The position numbers and the translations under genes were made by a program. Below are positions 34,972 to 48,027 of a stretch of 64,000 bases of DNA, one piece after another. The DNA is from Panorpa germanica. Its lineage: Eukaryota; Arthropoda; Insecta; Mecoptera; Panorpidae. Location of the stretch: the NCBI GenBank assembly GCA_963678705.1, contig OY783207.1:23162001-23226000 (forward strand), in the 5' to 3' direction. Each line of letters begins with the position of its first letter. The stretch's first letter is position 1. The notes under the pieces were generated by a model. That model saw only the letters and a program-made list of their open reading frames with translations. It searched no databases and was not told the origin of the DNA.

Positions 34972-35451
34972 TCATTCTCACTCACTGTTTTGATATTTAA
35001 TTTACAGTTTTTATTTAATATTGTAATCTAGATTTCAGGTTTTCATTTAAGCATTCCTTTTCACATTTATTTTTTAATTTAAGTTTAGTTAATTTAGTTG
35101 ATGTGTATGCATCGTTAGTAATATAAATTTTGACAGTTCGGCAAAATTGTATGTGAAATAATTAAAATTGGTATTTTTAATAACAATTAGTAATAGAAAT
35201 TGTTTTCACTTCTACGAGTATATTTTTCAAAAACTGACATTAAACTTCTTTTAAAAGTAAATCCTACTGCATTTTGACAGATTGTCACATTTTGGAGGTT
35301 ATAATATAATATAGCTTTTCTTAATTTAATATTTTTAATTTAAAACATTGGACCTTGTAAAATGTCTAAAAAAAACTAAGAAAACTTAAAAAATAAATTA
35401 AATTAAAAATGGTACTGTGTAAAATAAAATTAAAGCAGTGAGTGAGAATGA
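34972..35451 (+). mobile_element. Non-autonomous transposon with TTCYCACTCACTG termini, copy 2
   Basis: TCATTCTCACTCACTG and CAGTGAGTGAGAATGA are perfect 16-bp inverted ends. The interior is reverse-complementary to 29322-29836 with small indels. Confidence 0.82.
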
Positions 35452-35509
35452 TACTTTAATCACATCTAATATTTTACTATTGATTTTGATCTTTATAACC
35501 TTTAATGAT

Positions 35510-35730
35510 TAAAGAGACAAAAATGACTATTGCAATCTATCACAACCAATTTCGTATCATCTTTTTTAATTATAAATATACAGCCATCATTGCAGTGACA
35601 TTTGGCAGATATTGTGTTTCATTACTAACCTCAGAGTTTCTTTTTTGGAATAAAATAAAAATATCACCACTTTCCGCGAAAAAATTGCGTCTTTCTGTTG
35701 ATTTAAAATGACACGTCTTGTTGAAAAACG
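35510..35730 (-). repeat. TCAACAAGAG repeat family, reverse copy
   Basis: GTGACATTTGGCAGATATTGTGT, CCTCAGAGTT and AAAATGACACGTCTTGTTGAA correspond to the reverse of 48028-48185. Short open frames on both strands here are part of this repeat. Confidence 0.6.
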
Positions 35731-36572
35731 ACTTTTCAATAATTTCTGCAGTAATATCTGATTTCATCTGCAACCGGTCGGTCGTCCATCATATTTCTTC
35801 ATATCTTCTCTGATGACACTTGATTAGAATATCGCCAGAAACCGGGTGTTACGCAATCGACGAACCGGCTGACGTTACCGGTACCTGTCTGAACCAGGTG
35901 AAGCAATAAGATGGTCAACATTTATAGAAGTAAACATTCGGAGAGTTATTAATAAGATATTATCGAATAGGAAGATGGAATAACTTGCCCACTGTGGTCT
36001 GTAAGGCGCAGAGGCAGTTAACATTTAAAGTGCAAATTATATAACCACTAGAAGACACTGGTTTGGAGGATGTTGAGAAATGTGTGAAGTTCTAATGGTA
36101 TATCGGTAGATCTTGTGGATCTGGAAATGTTAATGAGCCGTGGCTACGATGTGTTTCAATCACTAATTGACATAATTATGAGTTTTAAGCCATTTTGCTT
36201 TTATTTATAAAACAACTAGATTGTTATGTAGGTTTTAAAATATTTGTTAATGTAGAATACGTACTCAGGTAGAAAATGTAGCAAGCTAGAATGTGTAAAA
36301 CTGCACTGCAAGACTACTTCTATATGAGAAGAGTTTCCATCTGAGTATAATTAAAAGAAAGAAAAGTTAAACAAGGGCAAACATTGGAGATAAAATTGAC
36401 TTAAGACAGTCAGGTTATTTCCTAAATTGGTTCTTAGTATAAGATACTTTTAGAATGGAATTATATCGACCAAACTATGATGTTCAATAAAATCAATATT
36501 CAATGTTTGAATTAAATTTTGTACTCCATGTTTTTCCTAGAATGATAAAATACTTTTTCGTATATGTATACA
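35731..36572. other. No gene found
   Basis: AT-rich apart from a GC-balanced patch at 35830-35910. No supported feature. Confidence 0.35.
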
Positions 36573-36843
36573 TTAAGGTGAAACGATACTTGGCCATTTT
36601 TGATTCGCAATATAGATAACGATACTATACAGCAGGTTAAATATTATCATAAAAAACATGTCTTTTTATGTTTAAATTGTTTTATACAAGTAACTATAAA
36701 CGCGAATCAAAAACTAAGGTTGCAATTAGTTGGATAAATAACGTATCTACATTTCAAGCTTTCTTCCACTGACTTTTAATGAGTTGGAACCACTAAAATA
36801 AGTTTTGAAAATGAATATTGCTATATTTTCTAGTTAAATTCCA
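36573..36843 (+). repeat. 270-bp interspersed repeat, copy 2 of 2
   Basis: Close match to 7795-8067, starting TTAAGGTGAAACGATACTTGG. Confidence 0.8.
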
Positions 36844-37973
36844 TGACTGATAACATTTCTAAGGGTTTGGCATAAATTTTATAACCTTTATTATGGTTCT
36901 CAAACTTACGCTTAAGACTTAAAAATATATAGAGACTTAAAATCCAGTTACAATTTTACTTCCCCTTTAGAATGAATTTGATAACGATATCAATAATTAA
37001 ATAAAGGGGCCCCAATTTATAACAACTTTCCCTTAATCAGCGAATCCGCTACTGCTTATAAAATCTAATTACATAACTGCAACACAAGACATTTTTAGAA
37101 ATGATAATTTTAATTAAATAAATCTGAACATAATTAATATAATTTAATTTCAAGATTTGCACGGTAGATGTCACATGGGTTTTAAATGAATCTAATGGCA
37201 CATCATCATTTTTTTTGCAACTTTCATTTATTGTGACTTTTCATTTTCATTTTTTTACAATTAACATTTGTTAGTGTTTTTATAATAAAGATCAATAAGT
37301 ATGACCAACCGTACTGATGACGTCATTGTGCCATCATCTTCTTGTGTGTGTTTAAATTATTATTATGAATTACGTGTTAATTACACAAAAATTTCCGCAT
37401 CCCAGAGTATTGCCCTTTTTGTGTCTAATTGTGCTAATAATGGTCAGAAATGTTGTAAAGAGAGTTTGGGTAATTTTCACGAATAAAAGAAGCAAATTTT
37501 TCAAACGCATTGGCTTGAATAAAAGCCTGCTTCTCTGTAATTGATTTTGAAAAGAAATTAACCTTTTTAATTTTAATCAATTTCCAACTAACGCACAATT
37601 TCATCATTATCTACATGGCTCGTATTTTGACAGTAAAATCGTTATAAATCATATGAAGAAATGATTGACACAACAATATAATTTCTTCAACAGGTTATGA
37701 CCTCTGACACGTTAATTTGACTTTATAAAGGTCACGTGTATTGAAATGAAACCATCTTTAAAAGAATTGAAAAAAATAAACATGGAGAAAAAGTCAACAA
37801 AAACACTCTCGCGTACAAATAAAATAAAATGCAAAAAGTTTGTTTAACTTGTACTTTTTATCAAAATGGAAAGTGAATATGTGAGAATCTGAATAAAATA
37901 TATTTAATGTACATAATTATAAAACTGGAAAGTCAGTTGTACACTAGAGAAGTTGGTTATATAACCTTTTTGA
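36844..37973. other. No gene found
   Basis: AT-rich. A 61-codon frame at 37301-37486 has no splice or codon support. Confidence 0.35.
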
Positions 37974-38104
37974 ATTGAGAAACCGAAATTTATTACAGCA
38001 GTGACTATGAACAGATGATTCCTGTTGTCGGGGTACAAAGTTTAGTTAAACTAAAATTAAAGTTAAAGCAGAACATTATTAGGGGCGATAGAAGCCCGAG
38101 AAAT
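37974..38104 (+). pseudogene. LINE 3'-end fragment
   Basis: Reads IEKPKFITAVTMNR, an in-frame stop, then FLLSGYKV and a stop at 38043-38045. This matches 54615-54687. The 3' untranslated part shares ATTAGGGGCGATA and AGCCCGAGAAAT and runs directly into (TA)n. Confidence 0.65.
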
Positions 38105-38110
38105 TATATA

Positions 38111-38200
<90 letters not shown>
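38105..38200. repeat. (TA)n microsatellite after a LINE tail
   Basis: About 95 bp of TA with one TT interruption. It begins where the related LINE tail at 54.7 kb reads CATATATAAAA. Confidence 0.97.
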
Positions 38201-38205
<5 letters not shown>

Positions 38206-39292
38206 AACTTTTAGAAGTTAATTTTATTTTGCTAATTATATCGCTTGCTGAATGTGATGTACTTTGGATGTAATATTATAGATTATAGATATAGAAAAAG
38301 TATTAAATAATTAATTGAATTGAATTGAAACATAATATGTTTCGAAAAAGAATTTTTTAAAAAACTTTTGCTAAATTAATAAAAGAATTAAAGTCAATCT
38401 TTAACAGAAACAAATGGGATGAAAATAATTTCAAAATGTAAACAATTGCTGTATTTTTGAATAATATTAAATATTAATTAACAGTTGTTTCGTTTCCAAT
38501 TGTTGTTGTGTCAAACCGGCTTTAAGATAAGTATGCATAATATTATTAAAATAATAATAATAAGCAAAAGTGGATTCTTGTTTTCTATATAAAGTTCAAA
38601 GGATGTCTCTTTTGGCATTTGGAATTAAAATCAAACAAACGCACAAAATTAACATATTTTAAACTTTAAACGATGACACTGATTTAGTACATACTCTTTG
38701 TATTTCTAATTGTGTGTTGTTATATCATTTTTTAATAAATTTATATTGTATAAGATATTATCATACTCCAAATGGGGATCTTTTTTAAGTTCAATGCAAA
38801 ATGAATTGCATCTAAATACAACTGCCTTTCAAACTTTCTGAAATAACGCTTTTTTTTAGCTAATTAATTGTAGGCCTATGTAGGCAGACTCCTCATATTT
38901 GTTTTTGAACGTGAAAATATACAGGTCGATACTATGTGAATACCTGTATTACACAACCATAGCTTTTAGTATTTGTTTACATCATAAAATAGAAAGTTTG
39001 CTATATTTGTAATTTCCCTATAAGTTTCAGATCTTTAAGAAATAAACTATTTATAGCAGTGCAACTAAACAAACTCATGCAACATAAATAAATGAATTTG
39101 ACATACTTAACACAAATGTCAAATAATCTGAAATACTTTAAAGACCAATAAAACCGTCATTTCCAGATTAACATTCAATTGTTTACGGTGTTTTCATGAA
39201 TCACAGACAATAAATTTAATAATTCAATAAAGAATAACTTTGAAATTATTTAATCTAAGTCTAAAAACGATCGCAGCTAGAAATATGGTATA
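38201..39292. other. AT-rich sequence, nothing recognised
   Basis: No supported feature. Confidence 0.4.
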
Positions 39293-39545
39293 TCAGCCAG
39301 CAGCAAAGACCAAAGCTGGCAGCGCCAATCGAACGCTGTGGCGAAGTAAAATGAAAGTTGTTTTAGAGGAGTGTTGAACACTCAGGGACGTTGCAAATGT
39401 CAAGAACAGTGTTGTAGTCCGGGACCTGGACCTGGGGACCTGGTGCTCGAGTAACGGCGTATTGTTAGGTCCAGGTGCACCCAGGTTCACTGCAAGTTGA
39501 AGCACTAGGACAAAGCTCTTTGTGGGTGAATACACAGAGAGGATT
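39293..39545. other. GC-richer island with an 80-codon minus frame
   Basis: The minus frame (39535-39293) starts MYSPTKSFVLVLQLAVNLG. No splice sites were recognised. Repeated CCTGGAC/CCTGGGG/CCTGGTG units (39425-39450) suggest a repeat origin. Confidence 0.25.
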
Positions 39546-39690
39546 TTATATAGGAACGAAATACAATATAGAACTGATAATTCACGCCCTTCCTCATTTC
39601 AAAGGTTCTGAGAAAATGTCTCTTCCTTCTGAAGAAAGACGATTGTAATCCTAATACAATGACAAAGAGAACACCTTGTCAATCGCTTCT

Positions 39691-39800
39691 GTGTACTATA
39701 TATTGATAAAGTAGGCTATCAGCATCTCATACATCTTATTATTGCTTAATTAATCATACTTTTAGAAAAGACATTAACAATTTTAATAGTCATTGTTTCC
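39691..39800 (+). repeat. TGGGCTTGTGTCCT family, 5'-end fragment
   Basis: GTGTACTATATATTGATAAAGT followed by diverged family sequence up to the 39.8-kb repeat. Confidence 0.5.
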
Positions 39801-39827
39801 TCTTTAGAAATTAAATGCATCCCAGGT

Positions 39828-39981
39828 TGAAAACTATCATATCAGTGCAGTTTCACGCTTGCTAACTTACCATAAGTTTATTTTAAGGTTCATTTTCTAC
39901 TTCTCATTCTCGTATAGAAATTGTCTAACGTTCTAAAAGCTAATTAAACCCTTGCATTGCGTTACATTTTCAACCTGGGAC
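39828..39981. mobile_element. MITE-like unit of the GAAATTGTCTTGCAATGC family
   Basis: CCCAGGTTGAAAA at the left and TTTTCAACCTGGG at the right are perfect inverted ends of 13 bp. The interior has TTCATTTTCTACTTCTCATTC and AGAAATTGTCTAACG as in the other copies. Confidence 0.6.
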
Positions 39982-41040
39982 CTATAATCTTTAGTTGTTG
40001 TACAAAACTATATTCCAACAGAAAATTGAATGCCATTTTGCACAAATTTAGTAAATATCAAAATATTCCTTGATCTTTAAAAATCCAGTAACTAACTGTT
40101 TATAATAAAAACAATAAAATCTAATTCCTTGACATCTATAAAATTTTAACTACAGAAACATAAAATTAGCAGCCTGTTAAACCATAGTAAACTATCGTAT
40201 CTACAAACCTTGCACTAGCATTACTTTATTCAGTTGATTAACTTCAACAAGATGAAACAAAACACCATGAAGCATCCATAACATGAAATCACCGTGATAA
40301 TTCCATTAGTTCTAATAAACTTCAAGTTGCTTAATTTTTTAATTAAACAAATCATTAATTAATTGTGTTCATTGGGAGATAATTATTCTAAATGTCAAGA
40401 ACGGTTTGAAATATTTCACTTAAACTAATAGTTGCAAAACCATGCAGAAGGTGATGACGTGAGTGACATGACGTTGCTATAAAAGTATCTTCATTTAACT
40501 AATAATCAAAATATTCTATTAACATTTTAAATAAATTAAAATTATCGATCTTTTATCATTTCGTTTAATTATAAACTTTAATGTAATTATATGTTCTTTT
40601 GTGATCGATGGCAAAATAATATTTTGTAAATATTTCACACAATCAATAAACAAATCTTTGGCAATATTGAAGAATATAAGTTATTAGGTCGATTAGGAGC
40701 CCACTTTTGTTGTAGCTAATATGATTGTTACGTAATGTCATTGACATTTAACGTGGACTTAAATATAGGTTTAAAGACGCCTCCAATGGTGAATAATGGC
40801 AAATATAGCTTTAGATGGGAACCAAGAGAACATCATTTAGATAAGCAAATGTTAAACTATCTAAATGTGTACAAAATCTATATATAATTAATCTATTTCA
40901 ATAATTTATGGCTGTTAAATTAGTTACAAACAAATAACCGGATGTTTTAGGTCCTGAAATAAAGATAAACTCAATAAAAACTGTAGCGAGAATATCAAGA
41001 TTGATTTTAATATAAATAATTAACATTTAATATCATAAAT
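39982..41040. other. AT-rich sequence, nothing recognised
   Basis: No supported feature. Confidence 0.4.
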
Positions 41041-41054
41041 TGTGAACGTCCTTG

Positions 41055-41190
41055 TCAAGAATTGCGAATGTGTTGTTCACAATATCTAACACAGTTGCAG
41101 AAGTGCTTCGTGTAGCTGTACTCGCCGCATTCCTGCCTGTAGTTCATACCTGGGTGCCCATGCCCGTGCCTAGACCTACCTAGCTGCAGA
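41055..41190. other. Coding-like island, strand ambiguous
   Basis: The minus strand has a 44-codon frame with many G/C-ending codons and six cysteines in its second half (HGHGHPGMNYRQECGEYSY, then TKHFCNCVRYC), after an acceptor-like TATCTGCAG. The plus strand has a frame reading VLRVAVLAAFLPVVHTWVP, signal-peptide-like. Either may be chance. No family was recognised. Confidence 0.3.
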
Positions 41191-41299
41191 TACCGCTAGC
41201 AGATCAGGAACTAGAGTATGGTACCACTAGTCCAGTCCAACACGTCTTGAAGTTCCAGTTATAATTATAGTAGAGAACACACAGAGATATAGGTCAAAT

Positions 41300-41645
41300 A
41301 TTAAATCAACCTGGGAACGACAAGCTTGGAAATATTAACCTGGAAGCTGTAGGTATGATAAACGTCTTCAGGTCAGCAGTTCTATTACAGTGATAATAGC
41401 CTGTAGACCTTAGGCTTCGAGAAAAAAGTTTATTTTCAGGTGGAAAATAAACCTTGAAATTAGTTTGTAGTTGTACCTTGCATTTCTGAATGATAGATAA
41501 AAAATAAACCTGGGGATTAGTTTGTAGAAAGCTGGCAAGTTTGAAACTCTTTCTCCATGAGAGGTAGAAAAACAGCCTTAAAATTAGCATATGGCAAGCT
41601 GACAAATGGATAATAACTTCCAGAGATTTCAGCAGCTGTCTATTT
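41300..41645 (-). repeat. Diverged copy of the CCTGGG / GAAATTGTC repeat family
   Basis: Repeated CCTGGGAACG, AACCTGGAAGC, AACCTGGGGATTAG and CTGGCAAG(T) modules suggest an internally modular, decayed copy. The 99-codon minus frame across it is not supported as a gene. Confidence 0.4.
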
Positions 41646-43394
41646 TTGATTGGCCATGTATCAATTAATAATCTACACGCCGGATACTAAAAACAAACAT
41701 TAATTAATACCATTCTAAACAAATTTCAATTAAAGTTTTTTCTAGTTTGATATTTTATTATCCTACAAATGTCAAACATTTTTTGTTTAGTTTAGTTTTT
41801 TCTTAAAGATCATTTTAAGTAATTATTTTTTTTTTTTTTCGTGTCTATAAATCATTGCTCTCACATTTGGTGTTGTGATTCAAATAAAACTACGCTATAG
41901 CGTTTGTAATTAATGCTAATTACAAAATAATTAAAAAAATCACAGACTTACGTTATAAAGTATGAGTACAATCACATATGGTAATGGCGGGCGTAAAAAT
42001 CGTTATGCAACAACAAAGAAAAACAAACAAGACAACGTGGATTGTGAATGTGATGAAGAAATGCTAATTACCTGTCGAAGTCGGAGTCGGAGGATGATAA
42101 AGGGTGAGGTGGGGGTGGTAGGAAGAACGTTAGTGCGGTGTGTGCTGTCGATGAAGATTCTAATGATTTAGAGGTTATGTAAGCATCAGGCAAAAACATT
42201 AGAAAAAACTGAAACGAGCCTGTCAATAAAGCGAAATAAGGTGTCACAAAAATGTTAACTGTTACTTACTTTGATTTAAGTCTGCCCTGTGTAATGTAAT
42301 TTAATTTAAATCAAACAACCAAACTCATTTAACAAAAAAACTAGTCTGCAAAAAAAACAATATTTTTTTTTAATAATTAATGGCTATATCTATGCTTTAT
42401 TTTACACTTTGTTGTGTAACATAGATGGCAATTCATAGAAAGGAAGAGGGTACGAAATAATTAATAATTACACAGATAAAAATGAGTTTTATTAATGTTT
42501 AATATCTCCTATAGTAGAGCGACCTATTGGAAAGTAATTAGACATATAAGGCATCTAGAAGCAAAGGGATGTAAGTGACAAATTTTGAACTAAACTATTT
42601 AGCGGCACAGATTTTGAACAGATTTTACTATATAGCATGAATTCTAAAACCTACTGACGAAAACGCTTATACGATCTTAACTTTAAACTCGTTTTTCAAA
42701 GAATTTTACTTTTGTCAGTAGCCTGAGTTTTAGCCTGAATAGATACCGAGTAGATTAGGGTTCCTATTTGAGTTCTAGAGCAATAAAGACATGGTTTCTG
42801 TCCAGAACATTAAGCACACGTCACGTCAAAAACATTTAACCACAGTTTAACAAATACCATATCGTTGGTAATATCATAATTGGCCGGTTATTACCGCTGG
42901 AGATTGCTTAAATAGTAGACAAGGTCACCTAATCGTCCACTTTGTTTACAATTTTTAAGGAATGCAATCAAATAAACCACTATCAAGTTTAGTTATGTTA
43001 ATAACGCATATTATTTCACTAATTTAAACCTTGTTCCACCTTAATTACGGTAATTAACTAACCTAATGTTTGCGTTTTATTAATTTATACATCGTTTCCA
43101 TAAACCATATAAATTATGTGCGTCTGCGTCTATGCGTCTTGTGGCTCACTAGATCCGTCTACCGGATGTGTGGTCATCTTATTACTTAAATTAAATATTA
43201 GATCATATTTATAAATAAGATTAGCTAAGAATTTAGGTCTCCTTGTATTAATTACTGGTTGACTTCTTAGATGCTGGGAATCTTGAGTTTTAACCTTTAG
43301 AAGTGCGTCATTTATTAGCAAAGGATTGTGGAATTGCTGGAGATCTGTGCTACGCGTTCGTCATCGTGAAATGGACCAGTTAAAGACAACGAAT
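41646..43394. other. No gene found
   Basis: AT-rich. 42040-42170 is purine-rich with GAAGTCGGAGTCGGAGGA, and a 69-codon frame crosses it without splice support. Confidence 0.35.
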
Positions 43395-43660
43395 GATTAA
43401 TCTTAAGGACGTTTTCAAGAAAATCACTTTCCTTTCTTAATAATATCCTTTACACGTAGAAGAAGTTTCAATACTCCTTGCGGTACTAAATTTTTAGATT
43501 TTGACTGTTAGAATTTGCATTTTCTATGGATGTTTTGTGATATCACATTGGTAATTTTCTTACGATTGCTTACGAAAGCTTAGAATCGTTCATTGAGAAA
43601 TATTGTCCTGTTAAGAAAATTCGTTTCTTTATAAAATTTTCGAATTAGCATGAAAGTTTG
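43395..43660 (-). repeat. Interspersed repeat shared with 0.9 kb and 29.1 kb
   Basis: Reverse of 860-1190: ATTTTTAGATTTTGACTGTTA, TGATATCACATTGGTAATTTTC and ATATTGTCCTGTTAAGAAAAT. Confidence 0.6.
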
Positions 43661-45700
43661 CAAGTTGTGCTAGTTAGTGGAGACGCTTCCTTAACTTTAA
43701 CAAATTCCTATTAAATTATTTTGTAATTACTGTGTTTGCAATCAATATATCGAACCAACTATTTTTAATTACCAGTATAAGTGAAAGTCTCATTATATTT
43801 GTTCACAAGAAATAACTAATTAAGCTATAAAACAACTAACAGTTATTTTACAACCTGCAGAGAACCGTTTTTGTGTCTGCGTTTAACGCATTAACATTAT
43901 CGGACTTACGTTTGTCTTATCAGCTGCGTTTAAGACTTTCACACCTTCTTTAGATACCGCCTTATAGAATTATTTTATAGGCTGTAAGACAAAGAATCTT
44001 TTTAAAATGCCAATAGGTCTTTAGAAACGTGGATCATTATGTTTATGAGACATTAGGTTTGAAAACATGATTTGTTTTCTGCTTATTTTGGTTTATTCTA
44101 TTATGTTTTCTTTTTTCCTAACTATCCGTTATAACAGAGTCCGTTATAAAGAGGTTGTAAGTGCATAAGAAGGGTTGTGAGAGTTATTTGAGTTTTAAAT
44201 ACTTCCCTGCAGTCCAGGTTTCTTCACAGGAGTGGACACCGATTTAAATCGAGCACATTAAGAATGCAGCTTGAATAAAATGCAGTTTAATAAGTAAACT
44301 AAGCACGATAGTTCTAAGCGTTACATAAAAATAAGTTGATTTGCATATTGAATAACTGCACTACTCAGTGGAATTACTGGAATCGATTCTATATTGCCGT
44401 AATATGGAAATTTCTATTTGGAAATAAAGATCACGTTAGAAATACGACTGCATATTTCTTTCTGATCACGTGGTTACCCCCACTCTCTACCCTTCTCTTT
44501 TCATATTAACATTGTTCTTACTTTTAATACTAGAATCCTTTATAAAAAATGATGATAATAAATTATTTAAGTACATACTAAAACGTATTACTGTTGTAAT
44601 TTTATGTTGGAAAAGCAACAATTTGAGGTAACCTTATGGTGATTGATCCAACACTTAATCCTGTTAAATTATATGTCATTAGAAACTTAGAATATGGAAT
44701 ATGGTTTGAAGATAATGGCCCTATAAATTGTTTTTATTTTTATTTGATATTACTCTTAAAAATAACCTATAGTTAGAGTTCTGTATCTTGAGTAACACAT
44801 ATAGTTCAAATTACGAGAGTTGGATGGTAATTCATTCGTAAAACAAGGTTAAAAAAAGGCTGTCTCACTCTTTGTCTCATAATCTACATAGGATCAAATA
44901 AGATAAAATTCACTATTGTATCGTAGATGTATATGCCTTCGATCTCTCGTAATTTGAAGTAAAGCTTTATTATTATAAAAGGGTAAAGAAGTGGAGGGTA
45001 TTCCTCACATGTAATACTAATTCTATGACGTCAACATTCTCTAGTTTTTGATTGAAATTAGCGTATTTTTCTCTGACGCCAAATTGAATCACAGAGTCAC
45101 AAATAACTTTTTGTGAATGTCATGAAAATGACATAAATTCGGTAAATTTTGGGGAGGCCCAGTATACATAAACATTTGTATAACTAAACCAATAATTCCG
45201 GCAATATTTGCGTCCGGAAATTTTCGCTGTTAAATGTCGTTCACCTGAATAAGTCATTATGTACATTATGTCATACAAAAATAATGTAAAACTTCAATTA
45301 CTAATAAATCGTCAGGAATTTCCCAGTCCTCATATGGAGCTCACTTCTGCGTGTTTGCTGTGTGAGTACCTGTACTTATCGGCACCGCAGTCAATGTCAC
45401 CTGTACGGAGAAAAAATTATATAAAAAATAGCGTGGGCAGTTTTATGTGCATAGTAAGACAAATCGAACGATGGGAGAAGGGGGACAGAGGAAGAGAGAT
45501 AGATGCTGGGTCAGTAAACGCGAATTCCGCGAAAATCGTCACATCGTTTAGCACTTAGAGCAGCAACAGATGGAAACAGGTCCGTACTTGTTAAAAACTG
45601 GTCACGCAGAGCTAATTATTATGTGGCGAAATTTTCATTGAACAATATACATATCTTTAACTACAGATTCAAAATATCCTATAAATAGAAATTGTGCACA
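43661..45700. other. No gene found
   Basis: Mostly AT-rich. 45240-45560 is less biased and open in one plus-strand frame for 99 codons, but it has no splice sites, codon signature or recognisable motif. Confidence 0.35.
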
Positions 45701-45705
45701 ACCAA

Positions 45706-46330
45706 ATGGGCTCATATTTTGATAAAGTTGGCTATCGCAACCTCAAATATCCAATAATTTGTTAAAACGTCGCAGTTTTGTACAAGTATTAAGGAGGGAT
45801 AAGGTTTCAACTTTTTTTAATTTATTTACAACATATTAAGTTTATTGTGTAGAAATTTTAAGTCGATTGGAGTAAAACTGTCGGAGATATGTCACTTTGA
45901 AACTTTTAAATGCGGTTTCTCACACATAGCTTTTTCAGAGTCTAGCTCAAAATCTACTGGACCGACTCTTTTGAAATTTTGCACACTCTTTCTTTACATA
46001 AATTCCGAGGTAACGCTGTCGAGTTATTTTTAATTTTTGAATTTTAACATATTTTAAAATAACAAAGTTTCTGATTTTTTTCATGAAAAATCGGTATTTT
46101 GACTTTTAAGTTATGTAAAAAATTGAAAAATCAATAAAAAAAGAAAAGCTCAACAGCGTTAACTGCAGAAACTTATCAACTAATGAAATCATTTTGGTTT
46201 TTACCTACCTTAACAGGGAAAACTGAAATTCAAATTTTAAATAGCTATATTTCCGCCAACTTTTGTGTAATTAAAAACATAAGAACGCCAATATATAAAA
46301 AAACGATCCTTAAGAAATGTGTTCACAAGC
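45706..46330 (+). mobile_element. TGGGCTTGTGTCCT family, copy split by a TTAAGG element
   Basis: The 5' part (ATGGGCTCATATTTTGATAAAG, 45706-45775) and the 3' part (AAATAGCTATATTTCCGCCAAC, 46235-46320) flank the element at 45789-46211. Confidence 0.5.
45789..46211 (+). mobile_element. ~660-bp TTAAGG family, shorter copy
   Basis: Starts TTAAGGAGGGATAAGG and includes the internal inverted repeat (about 46010-46160). TTAA occurs at both edges (45789 and 46208). Confidence 0.7.
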
Positions 46331-47334
46331 AAATTCCGCGAAGGGCCTCTCAAAGATAAAGTACGCCACTGACGTTATCAACGATCTTTGTATGTAGCTA
46401 TAACGATTTATCTCACATACAGTATCTCATAATAAAGAAATAACTCAACCTACAAAATGTGAGCATACTTAACCAGTGACATAAAGTGACTCGCACTTGG
46501 AAATGTCGATGATGACGTCACTTCGCGGTTACTCAACATCGACCAGAGCATAACTGTTATAGCAGTCAAAAGGCTACTTAAATGGAATGCTTGAAATTGT
46601 GTCAATTTTAATGTTCACATTTTTCGTTAATTGCAGTTGAATAGATTTGTTTTCTTTGTTTGTTAAGCAGAATATTATACCACAATAAGGAGAAAAAGAT
46701 AAGAATTGTTACTTAGAAGGAATGGCCGGGCTGACCGTTATTCAAATCGGTGAGGTTATAGGCTCGTAAACTTAATGCGTTAGCCATTTAGGATTGATCT
46801 TGAATCATAAATTGTGTTTTTTCAGTTTTTAAACTATTTTATTGCTAAGTATGTTTTAAGTATGGGTGGTCGTTGCTGGACAAAGAGTTCCAGCAGAATG
46901 CTAGTGGAAAATCGCTAACAGAATAATATGCACTCCTCTTCTTTCGAGTTGTGTTTTAAATACTATGAAATAAAGAAATTTTTGCTGTAGTCGAGTATTA
47001 GATTAAATGTGACGTCACAAAACTTATGAGCCTTATCCATTTAAAAGTAAAGTCTAAAATAAAGGTAGCCCAAAAACGTCTTTAAATATAATAGCTACAT
47101 CAGCTTTACGTAACGATATAGAAGTAAGCACACATATTACATAACCAGCAATTCACCATTTCTAATGACAAACTGAGCCAGACAAGCCAACTACTTCCGT
47201 TAGCTAAATTAGCTCCGGTTTGTTACGTCACATTCACTTGCCCGTAATTCTACATTCAATTAAACTCCAAATAATTCATAATGTGTTAGAAATTACAACA
47301 AAAACCGTGAGAATTACCTCCTCGCCTTCCTTCC
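46331..47334. other. No gene found
   Basis: A hAT-like terminus in reverse, AAGTACGCCACTG, lies at 46360-46372. Otherwise AT-rich with no feature. Confidence 0.35.
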
Positions 47335-47500
47335 CCACCCACTTTCACCCGCTGTGAGTATCTGTAATCAACAACAAGATAAGCAGCACCGTCGTTAGTG
47401 CAAGTCCACTTTCATTTTCCTATAAAAACTGCGTTGTTTTTGTCACACTAGTTGTCTCTGCCCAAATAAGTACGTTAGACATTCGTTAGCGACTTGCAGA
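47335..47500 (+). promoter_or_regulatory. TATA-containing promoter-like segment
   Basis: A GC-balanced block with CCACCCACTTTCACCCG, a GATA motif (AAGATAAGC), TATAAAAA at 47421-47428, and pyrimidine/CA start-like motifs 22-30 bp downstream (TCACACTAG). It is 0.8 kb upstream of the recursive-splice candidate. No initiator of standard spacing is obvious, so this may be chance. Confidence 0.25.
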
Positions 47501-48027
47501 AACTAGTGGTTATTAATTAAAGTGTTTTTGATTGATATTTAACCGTTTAACCGACCTGTAATCAACGCATTTTATTTTTGAAGATAAAGTTTGTTGAATC
47601 TTGAACTAGAACTATTTCTTTTCTAAAATTAGTATCTCCTTTTCAACTAAATATAAATTACAAAGTAAGGAATCCGTATTGTTTATTATTTTACTTAGTG
47701 TTGTCAAAACATCTTTCATAAAAAATATAAACATTAATATAATATAATGGAAAGTGAATTCGCATTCGCACTAGTAGGTCAAATACATCATTTATTAATT
47801 ATGAATTGTGTTGATTATATAACGCGAGGCGGTGTTGTTTTGTTGCTGGAGTCTTTAATTGTTTAAGACGTAACCACTAGAAAATGTCAAAGAACTTGAT
47901 GATGATTAATTTAATTTAACTTTTGTATTCCTTGAAAATTACATTTTTGCTAGCAATATATTCAACGCATTAAAAAAATTGTTTTTAAGAAAAATAATGT
48001 GAATTTATCTTATAATATAGCATCTTT

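Noticed and set aside
38015-38221. 68-codon plus frame with a Tyr-Ile run
   Set aside because: It is a LINE 3' end followed by (TA)n, read in the wrong frame.
45259-45558. 99-codon plus frame
   Set aside because: No recognisable motif, no splice signals and mixed codon use. Could not be separated from chance.
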